A stretch of DNA of 64,000 nucleotides from the NCBI GenBank assembly GCA_946800325.1, contig OX326961.1, forward strand, positions 51,130,793-51,194,792. The letters are read 5' to 3'. This stretch comes from Luzula sylvatica. Lineage: Eukaryota > Streptophyta > Magnoliopsida > Poales > Juncaceae. Positions 23,113 to 39,770 of this stretch are shown here, in pieces. Position numbers and translations under genes: made by a program. Position 1 is the stretch's first letter. Every line of letters starts with the position of its first letter. The notes under the pieces were generated by a model. The model saw only the letters and a program-made list of their open reading frames with translations, did no database searches and was not told the origin of the DNA.

Positions 23113-26100
23113 ATGAATAATAAAATAAATTTCTCTTTAATGACATGGAATGTAAGAGGTCTAGGATACAAAGATAAGCGTAATCTAGTACGCGAATCAC
23201 TAAGAAGTTCCAAATGTACTATAGCTTGCATTCAAGAAACTAAGTTGAGTAATCCGAGCACTTTCTTAATCAAATCTCTCCTACCCAATTATCTCGCTTC
23301 CTTTCAATTGTCTCCCTCAAACGGGACAAAAGGAGGTATCTTGACATCTTGGTCTCACAAAATCTCTCTAATCTCCACCTTCTCTACGGAATTCTCACTC
23401 AACACCGTATTATCTCTTGAGGATGGAACAAAAATTCTATTATCCAACATATATGGACCATCCAGCCAATCATTAAAACAATCCTTCTTGCTTGATCTTC
23501 AGAATATAAACTCAAATGGATTGCCTTGGATCCTTCTCGGAGACTTTAACCTTCTAAGATCTCCAAATGACACAACGGCAACTAATCCAAATATTCGCCA
23601 CATAATGCAATTCAACACGGTAATTGACCAACTTAATCTCATTGAAGTGCATCTAACCGGCCGACACTTTACTTGGTCCAACAAACGAGTCTCTCCAACC
23701 CTTTCTAAGTTAGATCGAGCATTCATCTGTAATGACTTCCTTACATTAAACCTCGAGTTTTCCTTAGAAGACTTACCGATGACCACATCGGACCATCCTC
23801 CACTAATCCTAAGAATCAAATCTCCATCCCCAAACAAAAAAAGACCATTCAAATTTGAAAAACATTGGCTAAATTGCCAAGAACTCACTCCAATTCTTGA
23901 ACAAATATGGATTCCGAGTACATATCTAGATCCGGTTCAATCCTTCATACGGAAAATGAAAATCTCCAAAACTAAAATATGTCAATGGGCTAATGAAAAA
24001 TTTAAAAACATTAACCCAATCTTATCATCAGCGAAGGAAGTTCTCCGCTCACTGGACATCTCTGAAGAGTCCAGATCCCTATCTCAAACCGAAAATACAT
24101 TACGAATAGATCTCCGTACTAAGATCTCAGAATTAACCTCTATATCAGAGGAAAAATGGCGCCAAAGAAGCTCTAACAGATGGCTTAAACTAGGAGATAA
24201 CAACACAGCTTACTTCCACAGAGTAGCATCATATAAAAAATTCAAATCCAACATCTCAGCCATCAAAGTCAATGGCCAGACTATCTCATCCCCTACTCTA
24301 ATTCTCTCTCATTTCTCCAATTTCTATCAGGAACTCCTTGGCTCAAGAAGCCATACATCTCCCCAACTCTACTCGATATTCTTTCAAAAAATATATGCGC
24401 ATACCGTTCGTGATGACCTCTCTAGTCTAATCCTACCATTCTCGTTGGAGGAAATAAAGTTAACGGTAATGTCACTTGCAAAAGGAAAATCAGTGGGTCC
24501 AGATGGATTTGCCTCCGAATTCTTTCAACATTACTGGTCCTTCTTGCAAGCAGATATTCTTTTAGTATGTCAATCTTTTCATAACAACTTAATCTCGATT
24601 AGAGACATGAAAAGAATCAACTTCGCGGACATCTCCCTAATAAAAAAGAAAACTGATGCATTGGAAATGACTGAGTTCAGACCAATTAGCATCATTACCC
24701 CTATCTCCAAAATCATCTCTAAGATACTATCTAATAGATTACAACCGGCGCTCCCAAACCTTATTTCCAACAAACAAGCCGCTTTTATCCGCCAAAGATC
24801 CATTGCGGAAATGTTTATCTCAACTCGAGAAATCCTATCCCACTTGCATAAATCAAAAATCCCTTCGATAATGATCAAAATAGACTTTCGAAAGGCATTT
24901 GATACTGTTTCATGGGACTTCCTATATAATCTATTAACCGCGAGAGGATTTCCTGAAGCATGGGTACACTGGATTAGAGTCCTAACATCCTCCTCGACCT
25001 CTAGAGTCCGAATCAATGGTCAACGCGGATTTCCGTTTGATCATCTTAGAGGACTCAGACAAGGGGATCCTTTATCTCCACTACTATTCAACTTAGTAGT
25101 TGACTCCCTACAAAACTTGTTGGAAGTCTTAAACCCAATTCTTTCGGCTCCAATGAAATTTGCACCCAAAGCCATGCAATACGCGGATGACACAATCCTC
25201 TTTTTCGAGGCGAGACCGACCAATCTCAAAATCATTTCCCATGCGCTAGGAATTTTCTCTGAACTATCCGGTCTGCAAATAAACTGGGGAAAAACTTCCT
25301 TCGTGCCAATCGCAATACCGGAAGAGTTACATACCGTCCTCTCGGATATTCTCAAATGCACCAAAACTTCCCTACCAATCACTTATCTCGGTGTACCACT
25401 CTCTATCCGTAAACCACCCAAAATCGCATTTGCTCCTTTAATCCAAAAAATGAGAAACAAGCTCTCTTCTTGGAAAGGACTTCTTCTATCTTCTGGTGGT
25501 CGTCTAACGCTGGTCAAATCAGTGCTCAACGCCATACCTGTTCACTACATGCAGGTTTTAAAATTACCTCAATGGGTAATTAAGGAGCTCAATCAAATAG
25601 CTCGAGGATTCTTATGGAAAGGAGAACAAAAATGTCTTGGGGGACATTGTCTAATTAATTGGAATAAAGTCACCTTACCTAAAGAAAATGGCGGGTTGGG
25701 GATAGCGAATCTCAAACTACAAAACGAAGCTCTTTTGATGAAGTGGATACATAAAGCTAAAAATGACCATTCATCACTCTGGTACGAGACACTAATAGAG
25801 TTATATAATTCTACAAATATAACCCAAATATCGTTCTCCCAAAAACAAATATCCTCCTTCTTTCTCAAAGACTTGACCAAATTGGTATCATTGTACGATA
25901 CCTTCAACTCTCTTCCAAATGATGAACCCAGCAACGCTATTCAACCCTTCAAGTCCAAAAACATCTATTCTTTCTTCATCAACCCGGGAGTTACCTGTCC
26001 GTGGAACACGTTGCTCTTTAAAGCTAAAGCCCCCCTCAAAGTTCGTTTTTTTGGCTGGCTAGCCATCCAATCTCGCATATTGACGAGCGACAAATTACAA

Positions 26101-26430
26101 CAAAGGGGATGGCCTAATAACCAAGTTTGCCCCCTATGCAAATCAGAAGAAGAAACCTCCAAACATCTACTTTATGATTGTGCTTTCTCCAAACAAATTT
26201 GGGGTCATATATCCTCGCGAATACATGACCCAACACCAGAAATTTCGAAACCTTTCGAATTTTGGTCCTCGACGCATACCACAAAGCTTTGGCAAACAGT
26301 TTGGCTTGCTGTCATATGGAATATTTGGAAATCCCGAAATGACAGCATCTTCAATGACAAAACTCAATCTTCAACTCGGATCTTCAATCTAGTTCTACAA
26401 GACATTATAGCTTGGAATAAATTCTGCTAA
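23113..26430 (+). CDS. LINE ORF2: endonuclease-reverse transcriptase
   Basis: The frame gives 1105 aa from the ATG at 23113; the ATG at 23140 (MTWNVRGLG) is an alternative start. The N-terminal apurinic-type endonuclease has WNVRG, Glu42 in QETK, Asp144 in LGDFN and His228 in TSDH. The reverse transcriptase follows, with FRPIS, KIDFRKAFDTVSW, GLRQGDPLSPLLF and the catalytic YADD at 690-693. The C-terminus has the zf-RVT module (Cys1006, Cys1009, His1018, Cys1023) and ends WNIWKSRNDSIFND. No RNase H domain is seen. It would nick target DNA and copy the element RNA by target-primed reverse transcription. No stop or frameshift was found. Confidence 0.95.
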   Translation: MNNKINFSLMTWNVRGLGYKDKRNLVRESLRSSKCTIACIQETKLSNPSTFLIKSLLPNYLASFQLSPSNGTKGGILTSWSHKISLISTFSTEFSLNTVLSLEDGTKILLSNIYGPSSQSLKQSFLLDLQNINSNGLPWILLGDFNLLRSPNDTTATNPNIRHIMQFNTVIDQLNLIEVHLTGRHFTWSNKRVSPTLSKLDRAFICNDFLTLNLEFSLEDLPMTTSDHPPLILRIKSPSPNKKRPFKFEKHWLNCQELTPILEQIWIPSTYLDPVQSFIRKMKISKTKICQWANEKFKNINPILSSAKEVLRSLDISEESRSLSQTENTLRIDLRTKISELTSISEEKWRQRSSNRWLKLGDNNTAYFHRVASYKKFKSNISAIKVNGQTISSPTLILSHFSNFYQELLGSRSHTSPQLYSIFFQKIYAHTVRDDLSSLILPFSLEEIKLTVMSLAKGKSVGPDGFASEFFQHYWSFLQADILLVCQSFHNNLISIRDMKRINFADISLIKKKTDALEMTEFRPISIITPISKIISKILSNRLQPALPNLISNKQAAFIRQRSIAEMFISTREILSHLHKSKIPSIMIKIDFRKAFDTVSWDFLYNLLTARGFPEAWVHWIRVLTSSSTSRVRINGQRGFPFDHLRGLRQGDPLSPLLFNLVVDSLQNLLEVLNPILSAPMKFAPKAMQYADDTILFFEARPTNLKIISHALGIFSELSGLQINWGKTSFVPIAIPEELHTVLSDILKCTKTSLPITYLGVPLSIRKPPKIAFAPLIQKMRNKLSSWKGLLLSSGGRLTLVKSVLNAIPVHYMQVLKLPQWVIKELNQIARGFLWKGEQKCLGGHCLINWNKVTLPKENGGLGIANLKLQNEALLMKWIHKAKNDHSSLWYETLIELYNSTNITQISFSQKQISSFFLKDLTKLVSLYDTFNSLPNDEPSNAIQPFKSKNIYSFFINPGVTCPWNTLLFKAKAPLKVRFFGWLAIQSRILTSDKLQQRGWPNNQVCPLCKSEEETSKHLLYDCAFSKQIWGHISSRIHDPTPEISKPFEFWSSTHTTKLWQTVWLAVIWNIWKSRNDSIFNDKTQSSTRIFNLVLQDIIAWNKFC

Positions 26431-26652
26431 TAGTCCTCCAGGGTATAAATAGTTTTTTTTATAGTAGGGACAGTCTTTTAGGCTAGTCGGTTATGATTCG
26501 GAATGGTCCAAATAGTTATGTAATTAGAATATAGACCTTCCACCTGATTGTACGATGTATCACCTTTTTGGTTTTGTTTGATATAATATATTCGAGGCCT
26601 CGACACATTGTCGACCTCCTTCAAAAAAAAAAAAAAAAAAATAGAAGGTATT

Positions 26653-27011
26653 TTGGTCCAAAAATTATTAACATCATCCAAAGTTAAATTTAAACCCTAC
26701 ATATGAGGTATTTGAAAACAAAAATTTGGTTTGAGAGGGTTTTATGGAGTTTTCAAAAAAATAGGGAGTTTTTTACAAAATCCAAAAAAGTTCAGATGTT
26801 CTTTGAAAAAATTTCTTCGAAATAAAAGTTAGGAGATTAAAAAAAAAAAAAAAAAGGTTCTTTACGATATCCAAAAAATTTAAGAAATTATTCAAAATTT
26901 CCTAAAAAAAATGCATGCATAAAATGTGCGGAAAGACATTCGTTATTATCACACATTCAACAAAATTACACTAGGTTTATTGACTCCTAGGCTCATAGCA
27001 TATGTTTTTTA
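26653..27011. other. Right flank of the LINE, possible foldback debris
   Basis: The sequence AGAAGGTATTTTGGTCCAAA and the later TTTTTGAAAAAATTTC resemble the interior of the foldback element at 57954-58680 (AGGGTATTTTGGTACAAA). The LINE may have landed in a relative of that element. No gene is seen. Confidence 0.4.
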
Positions 27012-27258
27012 GACCATTTTACCTGTCTCCGTGTTTGGCCACCACGTCCTCTATATTTTAATTAACATATTTAATAACATATTATATAATTAATAACTAA
27101 TTAGTATATAATTAGCATATATATGAATTAAAAAAATTTAATTGATATGAGTTAATTGTTAATTATAATTTTTTCATTAATCATCATATTAATTAAAATG
27201 TGTTAAATAGGATATAGAGGATGTGGTGATGAAATATTGGGGCAAAGTAAAATTCCCT
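27012..27258. mobile_element. Mutator-like foldback MITE, copy G
   Basis: 247 bp. The left end is GACCATTTTACCTGTCTCC and the right end ...GGGGCAAAGTAAAATTCCC. The stem ACGTCCTCTATAT pairs with ATATAGAGGATGT. Flanking 9-mers TGTTTTTTA and TTTCTTTTA match at 7 of 9. It ends 265 bp before the dioxygenase start codon. Confidence 0.78.
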
Positions 27259-27523
27259 TTTCTTTTAAGACAATTGGGGAGAAAACCAAAGTATGCATAA
27301 CAAGATTCCTTCTCTGAACGAAAGGACAATATTCAAAGTCCAAGTACTAATTTAGGATACTTTTGGTTTTTTTGTCAGTTCGCTTATACTTGCGGATCTC
27401 TCACGTAGCTTTCCGATACAGAGAGAGGTCCAGAGAGAAACGGAGAGAAACGAGACAAGAACAAGATTGAATCGATCGATACAGGAAAGGTAGAGAAGAA
27501 TTTAATTCTGCAGATAAAAGAAA

Positions 27524-29594
27524 ATGGAGAAATCGGAAATTTCCAATACAGTTCTGGATTCCATCAGCCTTTCCGAACCAAATATTATGAAATCCGTTGC
27601 TCTTCTCAAACAGGTTATTTTCTCCTTTTCCCCCTTTTTATTTGTGTAGAAAACTCGAAATTTTTCCTGTTGAAATTTGAAAAAAAAAAAAATGGAAATA
27701 AATTGTTGAAAAAGCTTGAGCTCGTTTGGATTGATATTGTTTTCTCTTTCTTCAGGCATGTCTGGAATCAGGATTTTTCTACGTAATTGATCACGGTATA
27801 AGCGAAGAATTCATGGAAGAGGTTTTTTCTGAAAGCAAAAAATTCTTTGATCTTCCAATACAAGAGAAAATGAAGCTTCTGAGGAACGAGAAAAATCGCG
27901 GTTACACCCCTCTTTTGGATGAGCTTCTCGACGCAAAGAATCAAATTAATGGTACATCTATTTCTCTTTTGTCCTTAAATCTAAAATTTAAATTGAATAT
28001 TAATTAATTGACGTTCAATTTGGCTGAATTAACCAATTTAGTATTTATGAATGATAGGCGATTATAAAGAAGGATATTACATTGGTGTAGAGGTACCAGA
28101 GGATGACCCACAAGCTAACAAACCATTTTATGGCCCTAATCAATGGCCCTCTACTGGTAAAATTATTAATTTAATTTAATTTAATTTACCTTATTTATCA
28201 TCACAATATACGATAATTTATCCAACTATTCTCGTTTAATTTGCTCTTTTACTATTTAAGAAATTTTACCTCGGTGGAGAGAAGTCATGGAACTCTATCA
28301 CAAAGAAGCCTTGTAAGCATTAGATTTTTCAGAAAATTTTGGTTTTTTTTTTTTTTACGTATTCCCCGTTTTATTAAACAGGAGAGTATCGAAAGAAGTA
28401 GCGCGGATAATAGCTCGTGCACTAGACCTTGAATCGAATTTCTTCGATAAGCCTGAAATGCTTGGCGAATCCATTGCTACACTTAGACTCCTCCATTATG
28501 AAGGTTAATTATCACAAATTAATTGTGTTTATTGACAATTGTACATTATTTTATTGTTGTTTTGTTTTGTTTTTTAGCAGCTAGAGCTTTGGACCCGGAA
28601 AAAGGAGAATACGGAGCTGGGGCCCACACAGATTATGGCTTGATTACTCTCTTGGCTACTGACGATGTGGTCGGTCTCCAAGTAAGTGCAAAATTAGAAG
28701 AAAAAAAAACGCGCAAGGATCAAAACGTAAATCTCTAATAATAAGGAGTGTTTCTCAAATTGTGCAGATATGCAAGGATAGGAATGCGGAGCCTCGAGTT
28801 TGGGAATATGTGGCACCGTTAAAAGGGTTTGTTAGCTTATCAAATTTGAAATTTTGGATTGTGAACTTTTATGAATCTCGAATTTTGTTTGCGTTATTTC
28901 AGAGGATTTATTGTCAATTTGGGTGATATGCTCGAAAGATGGAGCAATTGCATCTTCAGGTAATTAACCTTTATAATTATATATTGTAGAATATATTAAT
29001 AAAATTTAAAAACTTTATTTAAATTTGTGTATTATCATAAAATCTTTTAGGTCCACATTGCACAGAGTAGTGTTGGATGGAAGAGAACGTTATTCTGTAA
29101 GTTTTTTTCGTACTTTTTTTTTCTATATACAAAATTTCCAAATATATAATGCAAGAGATTTACTAAAAACAAAATTTATAAGTTCATTTTTGTAATAAGA
29201 AATGATTTTAGGGACACCAATTTGCACACACAATCATTTGCAGAGATAAATATTTTATGGTATTAATTGAACAGATAGCATATTTTGTGGAGCCGAGTCA
29301 CGAATGTGTCGTAGAGTGTTTACCATCCTGCAAATCTGAAACAAACCCTCCAAAGTAAGTATTTTTTTATTTCTTTTTGCCTTGTATGTTGTTCTATGAA
29401 ATATTGAACCAAACTTTCTTGTTTCAAAATATACTTGTGTTTTTTAGATTTTGCTGGTGAAAACTTGAAATTATCTAAAAAAAATTATATGGTTTTGCAA
29501 TTTAATAATCAGGTTTCCACCAGTTACATGCTCGGCATACCTGAGCCAACGGTACCTTGACACACATGCTGATCTGAGTTCTTATGGAAAGTAA
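27524..29594 (+). CDS. 2-oxoglutarate/Fe(II)-dependent dioxygenase, At1g35190-like
   Basis: Eleven exons: 27524-27613, 27756-27951, 28058-28156, 28261-28312, 28382-28503, 28581-28681, 28768-28826, 28903-28959, 29051-29096, 29275-29354, 29513-29594. All have GT-AG borders and consistent phases, giving 327 aa, about the length of the Arabidopsis relative. The N-terminal DIOX_N part has SGFFYVIDHGISEEFM. The jelly-roll core has the iron ligands His202, Asp204 (GAHTDYG) and His263 (STLHR), and the 2-oxoglutarate binders Arg272 and Ser274 (RYS). Such enzymes are soluble and couple 2-oxoglutarate decarboxylation to substrate oxidation. This clade is often labelled hyoscyamine-6-dioxygenase-like, but its substrate is unknown, so no gene symbol is given. 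Exon 6 has a tandem TAGCAG acceptor. The gene converges on the malic enzyme gene. Confidence 0.95.
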
Positions 29595-30664
29595 ATAAAC
29601 GTTTCGATATAATAAAGCTTGTATACTGGAAGTGTATAAGTAATTTAGGAATAATATAATGAACTTGTAATCATAAAACGAGTTATTTATGCATTTATTT
29701 ATTTATATATATGTGATATCTGTGTTCGTGTGCGCGCCTAATTGTTGCCATTTGTAAATTATTTTCTGTTCGGATCGAAGTAGTTAGCACTTACTGGCTA
29801 GGGTGGGTAACAAAATAAAATTTTAGTCGAGATAATTATATTTTTCAATGGAGGTCATGTCGGTGATTTTCAAAATAAATTCATAATAGTTTATCTTAAT
29901 TCTTCTTTTGGGAAATTTGTCACACTTTCTTTTCATTTTTAAAAAAAGAGTAATTTAAAAGAAAATCTTAGAAAAACAAGTAAAAAAGTAGAATTAAAGC
30001 ATGATGTGCTAGGACATATGAACATATCTTTACACACAAATTCTACGCAACGTGCTCTCGTTGTAGCCTCAGCGACCATGATTAACAAGTCACTTCCAAA
30101 CAACACTATAGTCAAATTTTAAATTAATACAAGTCATACTCAGAACTTTTAAATTCATGATTGATCAATACTTCGAACTTTTAAATCCATGATTGTTACG
30201 TACATTTGATAGGATATTAATTGATCTATGATAGGTAATGTAAGTCTTCTCATTCTTGATTAACAAGTAGAATTAAGTCTTCTAAATTTAGAGTTTTTGT
30301 TAAAAGAGATTAGGGATCTTTTTGTGCAAGAATGAAATCATGGCTTTTTATTAGACCATACTATTTATTTTAATTTATTTAATTGAATTCGATATTTTTT
30401 TTCCATTACAATTAATCTCTATTTTTATTAGATCATACTACTTCAAGTATGCAAACCATCTTTAAAAAAACTGAATTTATTAACTTTATAAGTAGCCACA
30501 ATTTGTTTAAAAACCATTACAATATATAAAATGAATGAACCTGAACAATTAACAAATCATTTCTTCCTTCTCGCCCACAAACTATTAAAACCATCCTCAC
30601 ATTCATTTCCATTAATATACTAAATAGATTATTACTAGTTATTCCAAAACTGAATACACCTGGT
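29595..30664. other. Convergent intergenic region, two 3' ends
   Basis: It lies between the stop codons of the dioxygenase (+) and malic enzyme (-). AT-rich, with no ORF or mobile-element ends recognised. Both 3' untranslated regions should lie here. Confidence 0.7.
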
Positions 30665-35115
<4,451 letters not shown>

Positions 35116-35126
35116 GGCGAGCGATT

Positions 35127-35130
<4 letters not shown>

Positions 35131-35162
<32 letters not shown>
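35131..35162. repeat. (GA)n microsatellite in the malic enzyme leader
   Basis: On the gene's strand this is a (CT)n run ending 15 bases before the start codon. CT-rich leaders are common in plant genes. A low-complexity frame over it is not a gene. Confidence 0.9.
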
Positions 35163-35165
<3 letters not shown>

Positions 35166-35324
35166 AGCGGGGGTCTCTTTCTCTCCTCTTTTTTCTCTGA
35201 ATTCTCTGAAAAATAGGGTGGGTAGAGGAAGTAGAGGGGAAGAGAGGGAAATAAATGTTGTTTAGGAAGAGATGGCGGAACACGTGGTATGCTTTTCTAA
35301 CAATATTTTAATGGCAAAATGGGG

Positions 35325-35495
35325 TTGTGTGTGAGTAATATAGGATCACAAATATCAAACACAAAAGTGTCACAAATAACTAAGTTTGTAACGTTAATTA
35401 TGCATATATGAATCATAAATCAAACACAAACTTAGACATTTTTGTCATATTTGTGGTTGGTATTTGTGTCCCCATCAATACTCGTTGTGTAATGT
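35325..35495. mobile_element. Short foldback element upstream of the malic enzyme gene
   Basis: The left arm (GGATCACAAATATCAAACACAAA ... CTAAGTTTGT) and right arm (ACAAACTTAGACATTTTTGTC ... GGTATTTGTGTCCCC) pair over about 50 bases. It lies 210-380 bases upstream of the start codon, in the likely promoter. No clear target duplication, so the class is open. Confidence 0.6.
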
Positions 35496-37366
35496 GTTCT
35501 CTTGGGGAAAAAAATATTACTTTACTGGTGTTATAATAAATCGAACGTTAAACAAAGAAAGAAAAAAGAAATAGGGGGATTTTAAAAAAAACTAATTTTT
35601 TTTAATATTTTGAAGAACTTTTTTATTTTTAAGATACTCAAAAAAGACTCAATGAATTTTGTTTTTTTCAAATATCCTTCGACGTGTTGAAGTTAAATTT
35701 GTATGGTATTTAAAAAAAAATTGGACCAAATACTCCTTTATTTTTGTAATTTTAAATTCATTACATCAGTTTTGCTATTTTTTATTATTTTAAAATATCC
35801 TCAATATTTTTTATTAAATTATATGTAATACACATATAATTTTTATATCTTATTTATCATATATATTTCTATAAGAAAACATCAAAATATATATAAACAA
35901 CCATAAAAAAGATTAGCACATTGAAAATATATTGCAAAATATATAATTTTTCAGCAGATTGTTTTAATGTAAATTCATTTTTTACCTATATAATAATTTC
36001 AAAATATTTTTATTTTTTATATTGACTAATATAAAAATTAATTATTATGTTAATAAACATTAATTACATATTTGAACAATATTTAAATTGGATGTAGTTC
36101 ATTAGGTTAAACTTTATTTCTAGCATATCTAAATATATGATCTATAATAGTAAATTAATTTGTTATTAATCATATTTTTCCTATTTGTTACAAGTTAAAT
36201 AAGTTATGTGTCAAATAATATATGATTTTCTAAATGTACGAGTTGATATACAATTATATAAGCCGATATATAATTATATGAGCTAATATATAATTAAATT
36301 ATTATAAACTATTTATGATTTTTTTAAAATAACAAAAATATATATATGAGATCAGTGAATGTTTCTTTTATATATTAAATGTCCAAACATTGGCTATGAA
36401 TTTTCTTTATTATTCATCTACCCTGAATAAACCACACCAGCAATAGTTTTAATCATTGAATTATTGATTTAGTAGTTATCTTTATTTTTTAGTCACCTAG
36501 ATTAAACCACATTAATACATCTTTTCAATAATTTGAACCGTCGAATCTTACTTGAATCATTAATTTTATGAATTAATATTTTGTGCAATTATTTATGACT
36601 TATTATTTTTCGAATATTTTTAAAAAATCTCGAAACACAATAAAAGTCTAAATGATTTTCTAGTCGACCGCAAAATATTAATTGAATATTTAGTCACATC
36701 TTTATATTATTCACATGAACAAAAATTGAGAGAATTTATTTGAGACATGAAAATTCAAATAAATATTTAAAATTAGTCTCGTTATATGTTATTATAGTGA
36801 ATTATTTTAAATTAGTCTCGTTATATGTTTTTTTCTCATCTTCTCCGAAACCCTAATAATCTTAATTTAAATATCATGTCATATTATTCTATTAGAATAT
36901 TCATATGTAAATTAGTTTTCTTTTTTGGTCTTCATATTAAATAGTTTTATTTATCACTTAATATGTGAAGATAAAAAAAAAATACAATATGTGATGAAAA
37001 AACAATGTAACAAAATTTTATATTTTCTATTGTAATAATACTTTATAATATCGGGTGATGAATATACCTATGATGAGAAAAGTATGACCACAAGATGGAT
37101 CTACCTATGATGATTTTTCAAAACCTAACACCATTAACGAGTGGACATCCAAACAAATTAAGGCCTGTCATGCTCGATCTTTGAAATTCATGATCGATCA
37201 CTACTCAAAAGGTCATGATGTGCTACGACAATGTATTTTGGACGATTCAAATTATTTTCCTAAATATATTAAGAAAGCTAAGTATGAGAATTCTTACAAG
37301 TTAGGAGAGGAAATTCATTGTTATCCAAAATATTTCGACAATGATATTAGTTTGTTTTATTAAAAT
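35496..37366. other. AT-rich gene-free stretch
   Basis: The first 260 bases, with TTTTTT/AAAAAA blocks and TTGGACCAAATAC, resemble the foldback family at 57954-58680. The rest is AT-rich without motifs. The 60-aa frame at 37181-37363 is not recognised. Confidence 0.5.
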
Positions 37367-37490
37367 GAGTTCATGGTCCAGTGATTGAATATGAGATACA
37401 ATATTTTTATATTGTGATGAATTGTGGATTCGAGTTTTATTAACATCAATGGATGGAGAACTATCGAGTTTTTTTCATTTACTCGTTTTT
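37367..37490 (+). mobile_element. tRNA-derived SINE, same family as 2908-3041
   Basis: The head GAGTTCATGGTCCAGTGATT has an A box (TGGTCCAGTGA). A B box (GATTCGAGTT) follows about 60 bases later. The body CATCAATGGATGGAGAACTATCGAG and a T-rich tail match the first SINE. Flanking TTATTAAAAT (37357-37366) and TTATTAACAT (37491-37500) match at 9 of 10. Confidence 0.8.
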
Positions 37491-37499
37491 TTATTAACA

Positions 37500-39770
37500 T
37501 AATAGCACACACGATTTGATTAATTCATTCGCCAATTTACTTTATATAAAAAAAAATACTCTCCAAGTTTCTTCAGTTCACTCTCATGTTCAATTTCGTT
37601 TCTTGTTTTATATCTATAATTGTTTTTTTTCCACCGTACTAGAAAATTACAAAAGCAAAATATTTATTATTCAAAGAAACTATCCCCGTATTATTGTATT
37701 GTCTTGCCAAATCAAAATTTATTCATTTCTTTAATCCCGAACTAGAAAATGAGCAATGAAAACGAAATTATCATTATATTACAAGCAAGTTGTATAACGA
37801 TATGTAGTACAATACTCGTCAGATATGTAGCGGATACTCCACGTGGATTATTCGAATATTTTATTTCAAAATAATATTATATATTTCTGAATACATGTCG
37901 GATACTTCTAATGTATCAAGAAATGTATTTAAAAAATAAAAAATTAAATTTTAAATCGAAATAAATAATTAATACATATAAGTGAATAATTAGAAATAAT
38001 AGGCATTTACTTAATAGAAAATTATTTATGTAATAACAAACTTTTAGTATATTTAATGTCAAAAATATAATATATAAAAATATTAAATATATAAATTATC
38101 ATTAATAAAATAATAAAATATTATATCTAATAGACGCATCGTATCTTATATTTTCTCGAATGTATATGTATTAATATCGTATCTTATATTTCTAAATCTA
38201 GAACAATTATCAAAATTCCAGCAATACCCTTTTTAATCATGCAGTGTATTTAGAAGATTCTTATTATTGGACATCAAAGACACATGTATGATTAGTTACG
38301 TAAAAGAAGATCGTTGTACATTTTTTTATAGAGTTAGTTTAGATAGTTTTAGTAGATTTATATTTGAAAAGATTGTCGTCTCGTATGAATGAATACTTTC
38401 GTTGGTTTTAATATTATTATATTACTTTGTACTTTTTATTTCATTATTTCAACTAAAGGTAATTATTTGTGTATCATATGGTTATTTTTTAAATTAGTTG
38501 ATATGACTAAAGACAAAATTCAGCACGTAATTACGACTTGTTATTTCATCTTCAAACTTAGAAAATAATCATCGATTCTTAAAGCGTTATGCTTTTAAAC
38601 TGGATGTTTGTATTAAGTCAAATAAAAAAAAATTATATGGTTCAATCTAAGTCTTTAATTATTTACATCAGTGTTAGTTTTTAGTTTTGCTGGATATTAG
38701 TTAAAATGCATATAGTGAAGAAATTAATAGATTATAATCTTTTGAATACATTTCATTATTAAAAAATGATATTTTGGAAATTTTGATGAAAATATTGATA
38801 ATTGTTCTAGATTTATCAGCTCTAGAAATAACAATTCCCTTTATGAAATTCAAACACTTGTTGCTTCTCGATAAACGTGTTCGGGCTCGTAATGGTAAGA
38901 TACTTGTAAAGAAAACAATAAAATTGTATTTAAACAATAAATTTGAGCATTTGAAATGTTGTTTAAGTTGTACATGACTTATTATAAGATTTAGATTATA
39001 CATGCTTATTATAATATCATCAATCATTAATTTGACCATAAAAATATATATGTTGTGAGTGGTTGAAAATTCAAATTTCATTAACATTAATGAATGTAGG
39101 ATCATCCAATGTTTTCCGTTTACTCGTTTTAATGGGTCCACACATATGTTGTGAGTTTAAATTTCATTGTTATTAATTAATTAATGAACACCGAGTCTTT
39201 TCTATTTTATTTTTTATTTAACACAAAATATTTAAGGTTATGTCAATTTGGAATTTATACATAAACAATAAATATTGTAAATTTATGTATTTGTGATAGA
39301 TATACGTGATACTCTAATTTACATTTTTTTTTTGAACTTTTAAAAACTCATAATCTTTTTGGATTTCCATAAAAATTCGTCATTTTTCTTCCGACAAACA
39401 ATGCATAAGAAACAGAAAAGGCAGGCACACCGGGTTAGGTGAACCCAGCCGTCCAAAAAGTAGTGTAAAAATCACATCCTTTATGGTCTGCAATACAGAA
39501 AGTAAATATGGAAGGAAGTTCATTGGCTAGTTATAGATGTTACATTGTTGTAATTGTCATGAATGATTTTCTCCACTCAGATTCAGTGGAAAACTGGAAA
39601 TGCGTGCACGCGGCGATCAGATTTGAGATTGCCGTCCGGGTCATCATGTCGTTGGAGCTTTGTTTGAAAGTAACGAATTTTTCATTGTTTCCGACTTTAG
39701 GATTAAGAATATTAGATTACGTTGCATGCATCTTTCACCAACAATTCATTAATATTCAATAGAAATGTTT
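37500..39770. repeat. Segmental duplication block Y, copy 1
   Basis: It aligns by eye, in order and orientation, with 46330-49500. Landmarks include CTTTAATCCCGAACTAGAAAATGA, ACTTCTAATGTATCAAGAAATGTA, GTATTTAGAAGATTCTTATTATT, GATTAGTTACGTAAAAGAAGATCGTTG and GTGAACCCAGCCGTCCAAAAAG. It lacks the 1.03 kb Harbinger-like insertion of copy 2, so it shows the empty site (GATATGTAGCGGATAC, near 37822). No credible gene. Confidence 0.85.
39040..39235 (+). repeat. SINE-like fragments in block Y copy 1
   Basis: Two partial copies of the SINE body, with GAAAATTCAAATTTCATTAACATTAATGAATG and GAGTTTAAATTTCATTGTTATTAATT, correspond to the better-preserved pair at 48708-48918. Confidence 0.55.

Larger units (their letters stand above)
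19957..26640 (+). mobile_element. Full-length L1-type LINE with both ORFs open
   Basis: The element runs from directly after AAAATAGAAGGTATT (19942-19956) to a poly-A tail (26623-26640). The same 15 bases, overlapping the tail, recur at 26638-26652. It has ORF1 (nucleic-acid-binding protein), a 99-base spacer and ORF2 (endonuclease, reverse transcriptase, zinc-binding C-terminus), both uninterrupted. A 5' leader of about 230 bases ends AACCCTAGCCGTTGCCATGG, a plausible untranslated leader. The clean target duplications, intact frames and full length suggest a recent, possibly still competent insertion; activity is inferred. Shorter relatives lie at 4340-5197, 9711-10185 (minus) and 40721-41112. 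Confidence 0.95.

Noticed and set aside
23499..25016. Long minus-strand frames across LINE ORF2
   Set aside because: Antisense shadows of a well-supported coding sequence with catalytic motifs.
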